From: Breviolum minutum Mf 1.05b.01
Lineage: Eukaryota; Sar; Dinophyceae; Suessiales; Symbiodiniaceae
DNA: 64,000 bases
Direction of reading: 5' to 3'
Assembly (NCBI GenBank): GCA_000507305.1
Contig: DF241648.1
Coordinates: 1 to 64,000 of the forward strand
The position numbers and the translations under genes are program-made. The notes beneath the pieces were generated by a model. That model saw nothing but the letters and a program-made list of their open reading frames with translations. It did not search any database and was not told where the DNA came from. Positions 9,392 through 20,012 of the stretch are shown one piece after another (the stretch's first letter is position 1; each line of letters opens with the position of its first letter).

Positions 9392-10535
9392 GGGTACAGG
9401 TGTTAAGTGTCTGTGACCTTAACAAGCTATTGAGTTGTGACCATATCTATCATATGAACTTGATGATATGTCATCTCAATTTCTACCCATTGTTACTTTG
9501 TAACAATGTAGCCACTGTCACAAGTGTGAGAATAAGAGCTTCTCATATAAGCGGTATCTTGGGAACCCAAAGGGAAAAAGAATACGAGAGCGCTACCCTC
9601 GTGTCTTTCCTTGCACATATGTTTCTTACTTCACATTCTTGTAGGTTGGTTGGGTAGGGGCACAATGTGGTTTGAAACATGTGTTGTATGGAGACAAAAA
9701 CTTGTTGCCATATTTTGGCTCAAGTTTTGTCTCCACCTTTTTCTTTCTTTCCCACCCACTCCACCCAGATCCCCTCTGCGGGGTGAAGGATAGCGGGTTT
9801 ATATCAAGGGATTTACACCTGCTACCTTAGGGTCTTTGACCGAGGGGGGTACAGGTGTTAAGTGTCTGTGACCTTAACAAGCTATTGAGTTGTGACCATA
9901 TCTATCATATGAACTTGATGATATGTCATCTCAATTTCTACCCATTGTTACTTTGTAACAATGTAGCCACTGTCACAAGTGTGAGAATAAGAGCTTCTCA
10001 TATAAGCGGTATCTTGGGAACCCAAAGGGAAAAAGAATACGAGAGCGCTACCCTCGTGTCTTTCCTTGCACATATGTTTCTTACTTCACATTCTTGTAGG
10101 TTGGTTGGGTAGGGGCACAATGTGGTTTGAAACATGTGTTGTATGGAGACAAAAACTTGTTGCCATATTTTGGCTCAAGTTTTGTCTCCACCTTTTTCTT
10201 TCTTTCCCACCCACTCCACCCAGATCCCCTCTGCGGGGTGAAGGATAGCGGGTTTATATCAAGGGATTTACACCTGCTACCTTAGGGTCTTTGACCGAGG
10301 GGGGTACAGGTGTTAAGTGTCTGTGACCTTAACAAGCTATTGAGTTGTGACCATATCTATCATATGAACTTGATGATATGTCATCTCAATTTCTACCCAT
10401 TGTTACTTTGTAACAATGTAGCCACTGTCACAAGTGTGAGAATAAGAGCTTCTCATATAAGCGGTATCTTGGGAACCCAAAGGGAAAAAGAATACGAGAG
10501 CGCTACCCTCGTGTCTTTCCTTGCACATATGTTTC
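9392..10535 (+). repeat. 3' split-repeat array B-A-C-B-A-C-B, 455-bp period
   Basis: The start of B recurs at 9392, 9847 and 10302, exactly 455 bp apart. Units look identical over the parts I compared. Each B contains a perfect hairpin CATTGTTAC-TTT-GTAACAATG (9488-9508, 9943-9963, 10398-10418). Each C has a smaller CCCC/GGGG stem. B1-A2 is the expected copy of the circular junction; the second A-C-B is an extra tandem copy. Open frames of 60-91 codons inside are products of the repeat and not genes. Confidence 0.9.
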
Positions 10536-10742
10536 TTTTTGTTTCCTCCCATGATTGAGACTCTGAATGTGGTGTTTTATTTCCCCTTTGTGTTGGCTGA
10601 CACATAGGTTTTTGAGCCGTTTTCAAAAGAACCCTCAAGATGAAACTGACATGAAGGAAATAACTTGAAATAACAATAATAACTGACATGATTTTTGTTT
10701 TAAAGATTCAAACAGCAAAAAAAAAATCAGATTTCCCATCGT

Positions 10743-13700
10743 TTGTCAGCGAGGTATTTCGATCAAGGCTTTCGCTTCCTGGCTGCCTTCGACTTCCGCC
10801 GTGCCGTGATCTCCTTCCGGGCTGCACAGGACGCAGATGACGCAGATGCTGCGAGCCCACCGAGCTGTGGGCTGTGCTTATGGGGTGAAGCCATGGCCTT
10901 GGGAGCCAATCTCAATAGCTTTGATGAACCGAGATTAATGGCAAGTATTCCTTTAGCTTTTCAAAAAGCTCAAGAAGCACAAGATGTTGCAAAGTTGAGG
11001 TCAGATGAGATTGGAAATGGTTTGATCCATGCGCTGCAAAAGAGATATTTGCCAACAGCTGCTGAGTATATTATAAACGAGTCGCAACTCACGCATTCTT
11101 ATGCCCTGGAAATGGAGAAGCTACTCTCAAGGATGAACATGACAGATGCCAATTATGCAAACTTGGTGGCTCTCACGGCAGATGCCTTGATGAACACGTC
11201 ACCCTGGGATTATTGGGTACCTGCTGCTAATGGTTCTTCAAGTTCCCACGGTTCTCAATTGAGGCCAACGGCCGATCGAGCCATGAGAATGTTGCATGAA
11301 GCGTTGTCCATAAATCCGAGGCATGCGTTTTGTATCCACCTTTTGGTTCATATCACGGAAGCTTCTGGAAACCTGACTTTATTGGAAGAAGTGAGGCCAT
11401 TGGCGGAACTTTTGCCTCAACTTATACCAGGAGCTCCTCATTTAATTCATATGACTTTTCACACCTTGATGCACACGGGCAATTTCCATCGAGCGGATGG
11501 CGACAACACCTGGGCCTCGAAATTGCCAAGGCAAATCTATCCGATGCACAATTTGGACACATTGTCTTGGGTTTGTCGCATCCAGGGTAGGTCGCTTTGC
11601 TCGTTGGATGCTGCCAAGTCCTTGGAACATAAAGCCTTACCTTTGGCGACTTGCCTCAACTTGCCGAACATGAAAATTACCTGAAAATTACCTTTGAAGC
11701 AATCCATGTGAATTATATGTAGCCCTATAAAGATATATAAAGATGACCTGTAAGATGTGAAGCTGCTGAGCTTCTTTTACTGAAATGATCTTTGCGAAGG
11801 TTGGAAGTGACAGCTTCGAAACCGGTTTTCCTCCAGCGCGATTTGCTGCAGTATGGCCTTTGACTCTACTGGCCTTTGGTCGTTTCAAGCAGATTCTATT
11901 AGAAGAGCCTCCTGTGCAGTGCAACTTAGATCCATTTTTGGCAGGCCAGCTAATCACAGCTCCTAAAATCACTCATCAAAAAAAGGTTTAGTTTAGATGT
12001 CATGTGTGAAAATCTCATCACTTCGATGTCGCAGGGATTTGGCATTTTGCCCGTGGTGTAGCAGCACATCATGCTGGTGCACGTGCACATCCTTCAGCCT
12101 GGGAAGAGTTGGAGTTACTACGAGCACGTAGGCACGGCGGTGGAGCTGGAAGGTGGCTTAAAAATATGTCAAAACCATCAACTTTTCATCCTCGAGATGT
12201 AAGGAGATCATCAGATAAACCCCTCCAACAATGTCTTCCTCGTTTTTTGGTTCATATGAATGATCTTGGAATTCATCACATGTCCCCCTTGTTACGCTCA
12301 GGGCAGAAGTGGCCAGGAAGATGTCACTTCCAGCAGGATTGGCTTGGAAGAACTTCAACGGCAGCAAGGCGCAGCCAAATACAGCGAAACATCCCAGATG
12401 ACCAAGAAATAGATCTTGTGCAAATATTGCTAAGATTTAACAATTCCATGCCAGGTTACCACTCACATCCATGACTTTAGATACAATTTTTCCCAAAAAT
12501 TTGAGAGATTCAACCCCCGGTTTTTAGCTTCCAACGCCAGGTATGGGCTGTGTACCCTGCAGGACAGCTCTTGGAGCTGGCTGAAGCCGAGTTGCGCGCG
12601 AGTTTGGAGAGAAACATCGACGTTTGGCGACGCGCCTGGCACCTGGAGGTGCCATTTCCTCAGCTGTGATTATTGTGAGGATGAAAAAAACAACGAGTTC
12701 TGATGGATTTTTGGATGTTGTTTTTCATCCTTTCATCCTTTTTCACTGGATTACATATATCACTCTATATCATATGTTGCTTAGTTAAATCGGTGGGTTC
12801 CGTGTTTCATAGCAGTAAGCCGCTGCAATGAAACACAATGATTTGATGGGTGCTCTGCTGGTTGCCGGTGTTTCTTGTCGGGGCAGGCGGCTTTACCTTA
12901 TGATGAGCCTCCAGCGTGGTATTTACCTGTCGCAAACCGATTTGGCGAAGCACTAGCAGCTCAAGGTCCCTGAATGTTGCGTTGTGATATGTTGTGATTT
13001 GATGGAAGAAAACATCATGGTATATGATGCTAAAACCGAGCCTAAAACCTGATGCTTTGTAGAAAGTTGGTGAAATAGCCATGTTTTGAGGTTTGGGAGT
13101 TTGGGAAGCTGCCAAGTTCAATGTTTCAGTGTATCCTTTGCCAGGACAGCTAGATGAAGCCTGGAGCGTCTACAGTGCTAGTTTGAGCAGCTCGCGTCTA
13201 AAATTTAGAGACACCACTTCTTTTCATATAAATGCTTGTCAAAATGTGATCATCACATCAGTGTTTGATTGACATTTCAATTTTGTTTCATATAACTATT
13301 TCGTTCTGGCAATTTTTGCGCTGGTAGGACATGCATCGTGTTCAGCCCAGGTCATTTGCCAAAGAATGGTTGGGCAATGATGGGCTTATGGCAGTTGTGT
13401 GAGGAGAGATGGGGACATCAGAATGCTACCTGCAACCAACTGCATCAGAATTTCTCAGAGGCTTGGAAATATGCTGATGCCACCTGGCAACAAGCGGATC
13501 AGGAAATTTGCCCAAGGGATGTTTGACAAACATAGTAGCCTTGATTTTATTCAAATGTTAACCAGCATTTTTTCCATTGGAATGTTGTCACTATTGCTAG
13601 ATGAATTGTTGTGATGTGGCAGGGCTCGCTTTGACATTGCTGCAAGAATTCGTTTCAGAAGAGTCGAGGTTGTTTTGAAGAACTCCGCAGAAGTCTTGAA

Positions 13701-13851
13701 CCCAAGTGCATCTACTCTAAGAGTTTGGGATCAACCAAATCTTCGCGTTGTGGCATGGCTGTTTGTAGCCTCCATACCACTGATGGTCTTGTGGCGAATG
13801 CGTGGAAGACATCGAGCTTGTGCCTGTTATTATCGCTTGGAGGGCCCATGA
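10743..13851 (+). CDS. multi-exon TPR protein with C-terminal membrane anchor
   Basis: Reconstructed exons: about 10750-11600; about 11811-11920; 12035-12127; 12563-12648; 12887-12965; 13145-13195; 13351-about 13480; and a last exon about 13623-13851. Residues such as YFDQGFRFL, WGEAMALGANLN, FCIHLLVHITEASGN, LPYDEPPAWYLPVANRFGEA and LPKNGWAMMGL match a TPR-repeat family best known from bacteria, with the usual motif order. Joins are phase-consistent (WRRAWHLE|AALPYDEPP; SSS-R|HLPKNGW). Several introns are GT-AG; the one after 11920 would be GC-AG. The last exon adds a hydrophobic segment (VVAWLFVASIPLMVLW) followed by basic residues, a plausible tail anchor. The N-terminus is missing: an upstream exon may lie beyond the retroelement, which would then sit in an intron. 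A shorter ending at 13526 is possible. Biochemical function is unknown. Confidence 0.65.
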
Positions 13852-14580
13852 AAAAGCAGATCTAGCAAGAACATCCCAACGACATCCAACGACCATCGAC
13901 CGGAAGATAGCCTTGTTTCAAGGTTATGGCCTCTGAGAAAATTAGCCTTAACTTATTGTTTTCAACAGCTTGGAGAGAGGTGGCCAACCCAAATTGAAGA
14001 GGTTTTCAAAAGGTCTAGCTCTTGAAGTGCTCTCCATGTTGAACTGGAAGACCAGGAAGACCAGGAAGACCCAGAGTGACTGACAAAGAAATGCTGTGCT
14101 TGCATGGTCGGTTTCTCCGATTGGAAATGATATGACATAAGGGTCTAGTTCACCTTGCATGGCAAATCATGTCCTTAACAAATCTCGAAAAAATGTGAGA
14201 ATGTTTCAGGAAGACCTCTGTTTCAACTCAGGTCTGAAGACAGATTTGGAATCCAAGTTTGCAGTCGTGACTTCAGAACTGTTCCTATGGTGTGCCAGTG
14301 CCAGGATTTGAGGATTTGTTGGAAGTTTGCCAACGTTTGTGAGGTGATTTTCCACAATTATGGGCAAGAGTTGGAAGTCCTCAAGGACTCTTTGTTTTTT
14401 TTGGGATACTATTGTTTTTACAAAATTTTATTTTGGTAGTTTTCAATCGATGAACATTATGAAAGAGTATCATGTATAATCATTATACTTGTATGTACAT
14501 AACATTCAATTTTTAATAGTTTGGAGAGCGTTTTTAAGGACGTCATTTCTTGCCTTTCTTATTTGGATTCAAAAACTGGG
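13852..14580. other. intergenic/intron, weak dynein-like traces only
   Basis: Short segments FEDLLEVCQRL (about 14310) and FHNYGQELEVLKDSL (14353 onward) resemble dynein heavy chain tail sequence and stand in the right order for the exons that follow. The rest is AT-rich with no coding signal. Confidence 0.3.
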
Positions 14581-17057
14581 TGTCGCAAGGAGCTCTATGA
14601 GAAGCACCGTGGGTCACCACTCTTCGTACGGAACATGCCGCCGGTGGCGGGTTTCCATCTCAACACTGCCAAGCGTTTTTTTTTCAGAACGGGTCGCTGT
14701 GGGGGGGTGAATTTGCTGCAAAAATCTTCTTAAAACATTGGTATTTACAGTGTTTTGCAGCAATAAAGGCTCTAAAACCGTTATTTTAGAGCAAAAATCA
14801 TTCCAACATGATGCCACGAGATTGTAAAACACTGTCATTTACAGTGATTAGTTCATTCCTCATCCTGCTTTCTTTCCCCAATAGCCTTCTTCAACGTTTG
14901 CAAATGTATAGATACACATACGCAGTACATAAATATCTTCACTATGCTTTTCGAAATACATATGAAAAAGGATGATGTGATTTCACTGCAATAGAAGTAT
15001 GACTCAAATGAGTTAGAGAATGATATGACTGCTTTAAGTTGATTCTGCTCATAATGTGATAAGCAATGAAAAAACTAGATATTTAAACTATCATAACATG
15101 ACGAATCATACAGGTGCAGAATATTGAATCCAACGCTTGTATTCCCGGTGCTTTATGACATAAATGCCTTTGATAATCTGCATACTCTTAAGCAATACTG
15201 GAATATTGACATCTTCCTGTGACTGTACCCCGCTGTTCACACCAGTAGCCTCCATCCGTTATTGCTTCAGTGTATGTACGCACATTTGTACATGTATAAA
15301 TGTATGTTCATATAATTCTTTGACATTTCATTGAATGAGATATTTTAGTAATTCCAAGGATCAATTTAGTGTGGGACAATTAATGNNNNNNNNNNNNNNN
15401 NNNNNNNNNNNNNNNNNNNNNNNNNNNNNNNNNNNNNNNNNNNNNNNNNNNNNNNNNNNNNNNNNNNNNNNNNNNNNNNNNNNNNNNNNNNNNNNNNNNN
15501 NNNNNNNNNNNNNNNNNNNNNNNNNNNNNNNNNNNNNNNNNNNNNNNNNNNNNNNNNNNNNNNNNNNNNNNNNNNNNNNNNNNNNNNNNNNNNNNNNNNN
15601 NNNNNNNNNNNNNNNNNNNNNNNNNNNNNNNNNNNNNNNNNNNNNNNNNNNNNNNNNNNNNNNNNNNNNNNNNNNNNNCCCCCATGGTGGCCCGCTCTTC
15701 TTTTTTTGGGGGGGATTGGCACTGCAGAGCCCAAAAACGTCGACACTGAGGCAACATCATGTGGTCGCCAGGGTCCCAAGACAAAAAACCGACACTCTTA
15801 ACTTGACATGCCTTGAGCGTATAGTCAAACTATGCCGCTTCAGGCACGTGCGCAATGGGTTCAAATGGGATGAACATTTAAAGATTTGTTAAGACACTTT
15901 TTTAAGTTGGCAGAATTAAGGCGTCAGCTGCTTCATCGCATTATGGAGCCTATGCGAAGGCTCAACAAATAGGGTGCTTGTTTGGTTGTGGCTTGTTGGA
16001 CATGGCAACTGTGGCAGGTTTCATCGGGAGCCTTTGGTGATGGCAGGAGGCCATAACCTCAGAAGCCTTGATACTGGGAGGTGATGCCAGACGGCCACTG
16101 CTCAATGCGAGTGAATGAATGAATGCGAGGCAAAGAAGTGAAGCGCATCACCAAGATGTACAACAAGATGGTGATGCGCTTAGTGATCTTAGTATCCTTA
16201 GTGAACCTTGGATCTTTGGAGCTTTTTTTTGTTGCCAGCCACCTGCCCGAGGCGAAGACGTTGGTGGAGTTTGAAATTGTGTGGCATCAGGCAGGTGTCC
16301 ATAGTGGGCAGGACTAAGCTTTTCGTTAAAAAGATTCATTACACAAATGCAGAGATAATTACAACCATCAACGAATCAATGAATCAATGAACATCAAATA
16401 GCGCAAGTGGTCAAGTGGTCCGATCCCACGAGCTCACGAAAAATTCACCAAACATCCGGATGTCTTTACAAAGGCTTGGATGAGCTCCGTGGAGAACACC
16501 AAGGCAGGGACCGTTTTTTTTCTGTCATATTCTTGTGATTTCCATACGATTTGTTTGTTAAACTCAGGCAAGTTTGAATGCTACACTCATCATCAAGCAT
16601 CCAGAGGTGGCCTTTCTCTGAATTTCCCAGACTGCAAGATGTATCACACAGCACTTTCAGATGAGCATGCAAATGTATACGAATTTCTGATCAAAGTATA
16701 TGTCTGCAAATATACAGTGGGTTGGACAGCAGGACGCCGTGTGTTCAGGATCAAAAATACCATGTGAACTTTGATGCAGACATCTTGCAACTCATTCGAG
16801 AGTCCAGAGCCCAGTCAATGCCCAGTGGATGCCAAGTAGATGCCGAGCGAAAATCCCTGGTAGGACCAAGATCATTGATCGCATGGGGCACGTCGGTACC
16901 TTAGTCTTCCCCCCCAAAAAAACCAAGAAGCAACCAGGGGTTCGCATCAGACTATTATCATCTTCCAAATTCTTGCAGACAGCTTCAGTCACTACATGCT
17001 TGCACTGCAGGTTGACATCCCGGAGAGTGCTCGGATGATTCTATTGCAAGAGAAGAA
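14581..17057 (+). CDS. dynein heavy chain tail, part 1 (short exons)
   Basis: Exons read: 14581-14650 (YEKHRGSPLFVRNMPPVAG); 15921-about 15968 (RQLLHRIMEPMRRLN); 16130-16170; 16252-16290; 16475-16508; 16573-16606; 16748-about 16810; 17011-17057. Joins give continuous family sequence: MYNKM|AKTLVEFEIVWHQ|AWMSSVENTKAG, then LNATLIIKHPE|DQKYHVNFDADIL and VDIPESARMILLQEKK. These follow the DHC N1 tail region of axonemal outer-arm type heavy chains in order. Exons are only 34-70 bp. Donors include GT (14651, 16171, 16607), GC (16291) and GA (16509). The tail mediates heavy chain dimerisation and intermediate chain binding in the cilium. At least one exon may be hidden in the N gap. No exons for the far N-terminus were found before 14310. 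The next exon is 27083. Confidence 0.75.
15386..15678. other. assembly gap (Ns)
   Basis: A run of 293 N lies inside the dynein heavy chain region, just before the exon at 15921. It may hide an exon between PPVAG and RQLLHRI. Confidence 1.
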
Positions 17058-17714
17058 GTCAGAAGCTCTGAGAACGAGAGACTCAGATTCAGTCTCGTGT
17101 TTGGTATTCAGATTTGTATTTGTTTTCTACCATTCTTTTGCTGTAAGTTTTTTTTTATGTAGATTCTCTTGATGTGATGAGTTTTGGTGCCATCCTTGTC
17201 AATGGCATCAGCCGGTCACGAAGCACTGGTTTCTCTCAGCTTGAACTGCGAGGCCATGATATGTGCATCAAGAAATGCAACGCCCTTTACAAACCTATAC
17301 CAATATGAATGTATAGTACATGGCGTGTACATACTAGCATTCCTATATTAGCATATAGCACAGACACACACGTACCCTGTATATATCCTCTAATCTCTAC
17401 ATAATATATTTAAATGTATATTATTTATATACCATGATGGACAGTACCAATCTTGGAGCCATTCACTTCACACCAAGCTTCCCAGGTGTCCAAAATCAAA
17501 AGTCAGTGGCCGCATTTTTGTTGCATATTTTTGGTCCCCGAAAGTCATCCAGGACCCTCTGAGATGAATGGAAAGAATGAACGCCATGGCATTCAAACTC
17601 AGTTCCTTGAGCTCCACCGAGAAAAAGCGAAAACTTGGTGTCTGAACAGGTGGCCAAATCACGAAGCGTAGTAAGCGTAGTAACTTCGTAGTTAAGCGTA
17701 GCCTCCAGACGCTC

Positions 17715-20012
17715 ATGGGAGAGCCGGCCGAAAACGTCATTGACATTGACTCGGAGGATGAGCATCGCTGCGAGGCCGAGGTGCCATTTGTGCCATTTAC
17801 ATTCCAGAACATACCCGGGCTTCAGGGGCTTCATTCCCACAGTTCATCCCACAGTTCATCATATTCATCATGTTCATCATGTTCTTCCAAACAAAATCTG
17901 CGAAATCTGGAAATTTTCCACACAAAACTCTGTCAGGCAGCTGCTGCGGCCGCCGCCCTTGCTGTGGGGATGCTCAGAGCCAGCGTGGATGTTTGCTCAA
18001 GTCCCTCAATTTCTATCATCGTTTGCCAATTCACCGATTCCGTCGACGTCCCAGGCTCAAGTCCCTCAAAGAAGCTTTGTGTGCCAGTTCTCAACTTGGA
18101 GAGTTCCTGTAAGCAGTGATTTAGCCGTGATAACCATCAATGATCACCGGTACACCACCGGTATTTGCAAACTGATTGCTGAGGCTTACTTTACCCCCAA
18201 GCCGTGGCATTGCATTGCCACAGGTGGTGGGACAAGTGCAGGTTTGGCGCCAGGTGTGGAAGCTCAGTAACGTCATACGATGTGATACGATGTGATACGA
18301 ATCGGTGAATTGTGGATGAATTGTGTCGTGATTTGTGTCAGGATACTGCACTTCACTTTTTTGTCATCCTTGACGAGCAGGAGGTCCGAGCAGAACGATG
18401 ATGTTTTTTAAAGCACGTTTTTTCTTTTTTCCGGGCTTGTGCTGTTTTTTGCGTGGGCCGAAAATAGAACACTCGCCAGGGGGATGACGAGGAGATGGAT
18501 CTCATCGTTCCTCTCGCTGGAATAAGTGCAGTTGATGTGCAGGCGGAAGGTCCTACCGCTACTTGGCTTGGATGAGTCGCGACCAAAAACCATCGACATC
18601 AGCTGGGGAAAAAAAGCATCTGAAAACCAGTGACTCAGGTGACGCTGACTTTATCACCTCCATTGGCCCCCACGGGCTTTGCAGCTGGAAGCACAGTGAA
18701 GATTGGGAAATTTCTTGTGCCAAGATGGAACGAATCCACCCCCCACCAAAATTTCAACTTGCCGAAATTCAATTGACAAATCTCAATAAAATTCGAGTTC
18801 AAACAGTATCAGGTAGTTCTTCGCATTAAGCAATCAACCAATCAACCAATCAACATTGAGGTGGATTTCATGGCCGAAGGCCATCGAATTTCGATGGTTT
18901 CCCTTGCGCCAGCACCACAGGCCAGATGTGCTCAACATCTTATGATCAACGTTGATCAACCATGCTTTACAAGGGTATTTCTAAGATCCCTTGATTATGG
19001 GGGGGGGGCGTGGAAAATTGTAAGTTACAATTTTTCCAATGGGGGGGGGGGGGGTGGTCCCAAAATAGGAAATTTCAGACGTTCCTACGTCTGAACTTAC
19101 GATTTTTTTTTGGCGTCCTCCCTTATCGTAAGTTTTGGGTCACCGGTCTCGTTCTAGATATCCCCATATTTTTGAAGCATTTTTTCAGGCCTGACAAATG
19201 AGAGCATACCCTCCCCCCTCTTTCTAGAATCAAGAGCATACCCATTTGTGGCTGAAAATTTTTCAAAAATTGGCTGAAAAGGTGGTTTCTGGGCACGGTA
19301 CTTGTGGGCTGCGATTAAAGAGAGATTTTTTTTAACTTACAATTTTTCCTGTTTTGACGATCAAAATTGTAACTTATAATTTTCTACGTAACCCCTCCGT
19401 AAGGGGTAGGGATTTTCTAAGGGCCAAATGGAAGAAATTCAGGTTGTCAATGTTAAAGGTCACAGATTCCAGTGATTCCAGGACCTGCAAGTCGTTTTGG
19501 CCACGTTGATGTATTGGCTGCAGCATTTGACATTGCCGCCCGGACGAACAGGGATTCAAAATGATTCAAATGGATACCGATCTCTATGCTGAGTTTTGGA
19601 TTGTTTCCTACAACAAACTTCAGATACATCAGCTGGCAGATGAGAGATGTTGATGGCGAAAAAAATAGGCCAAACATCCACATCCTGACACGTCCTGACA
19701 TAACTGACATGTCATTTTTGAGGCATGGACCTCGATCTTTAGGCTTGATGCCACGATCCATGAAAGAGCATCTTGGATAGGGAAAAATTGCTGTTTGCCT
19801 TTGGTTACAGGATGTGAGCATGGTTCATTGCCTGCAATGGGTTTTTTGCATCGCACGATCTGAGGCCATTTGCTTTACGTTTTCAAGGAACAGTGCTTGA
19901 AGTGCTTCGACTGCAGCAAGTTTTGGCCAAATTTTTTGGTACCAACCTGAAGCTTCCCAAGGAACGCGATGTGGATCTACTGGAGGACTTTGTTGTGTTT
20001 CTCGAGAACTAG
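17715..20012 (+). CDS. uncharacterised exons, possibly one small gene
   Basis: Protein-like segments on the + strand: an opening exon from ATG 17715 with an acidic VIDIDSEDE stretch that resembles a SUMO-interacting motif; 18121-18270 (KLIAEAYFTPKPWHCIATG, faintly like a dynein light chain but not convincing); 18478-18575 (DLIVPLAGISAVDVQAEG); 19490-19560 (RFGHVDVLAAAFDIAARTN); and a terminal exon 19860-20012 (LLEDFVVFLEN then TAG). Frames and composition suggest coding sequence with short introns, but I cannot join all segments or name a family. It would be nested in the dynein intron. Confidence 0.35.
19011..19385. mobile_element. MITE-like inverted-repeat element
   Basis: The left end carries a near-palindrome, GGAAAATTGTAA-g-TTACAATTTTTCC (about 19012-19037). 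The right end (about 19334-19385) repeats AACTTACAATTTTTCC and then ATTGTAACTTATAATTTTC. The interior has a long G run (19041-19054) and further CGTAAGTT/AACTTACG copies. Several inverted copies of one AAC/GTTACAATT motif over 375 bp suggest a small non-autonomous element or a relic of one. Confidence 0.4.

Larger units (their letters stand above)
1588..10535 (+). mobile_element. tyrosine-recombinase retrotransposon (DIRS/PAT/Ngaro-like) with split direct repeats and a C5-methyltransferase
   Basis: The left end is repeat A1 (1588-1712). The right end reads B1 (9392-9625), A2 (9626-9750), C1 (9751-9846), B2 (9847-10080), A3 (10081-10205), C2 (10206-10301), B3 (10302-10535). A1 and A2 differ at one position in 125 (1600 G versus 9638 C). 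An A1-internal-B1-A2-B2 plan is the split direct repeat layout known for PAT and Ngaro elements; here an extra A-C-B unit makes a 455-bp tandem. No target-site duplication is visible, which fits recombinase insertion. Internal ORFs in order are a zinc-finger ORF, tyrosine recombinase, Gag-like CCCH ORF, and C5-methyltransferase/RT/RNase H. Two reading-frame breaks (near 5390 and 6860) suggest this copy is defective. Placing the recombinase 5' of Gag is unusual for the known families as I remember them. Confidence 0.85.

Noticed and set aside
1588-10535. Classical LTR retrotransposon
   Set aside because: The left and right repeats are not the same complete unit (segments B and C are missing at the left), there is no target-site duplication, no DDE integrase or protease, and a tyrosine recombinase is present.
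9382-10558. Repeated open frames of 60-91 codons
   Set aside because: They fall wholly within the retroelement B, A and C repeats, carry no motif, and recur only because the DNA repeats.
15335-15892. ORFs spanning the N run
   Set aside because: Most of the reading is unknown bases, so there is no evidence of coding.
18121-18270. Dynein light chain exon
   Set aside because: The WHCI and IA pattern is reminiscent, but the flanking residues do not fit the LC8 or Tctex families well enough to name it.
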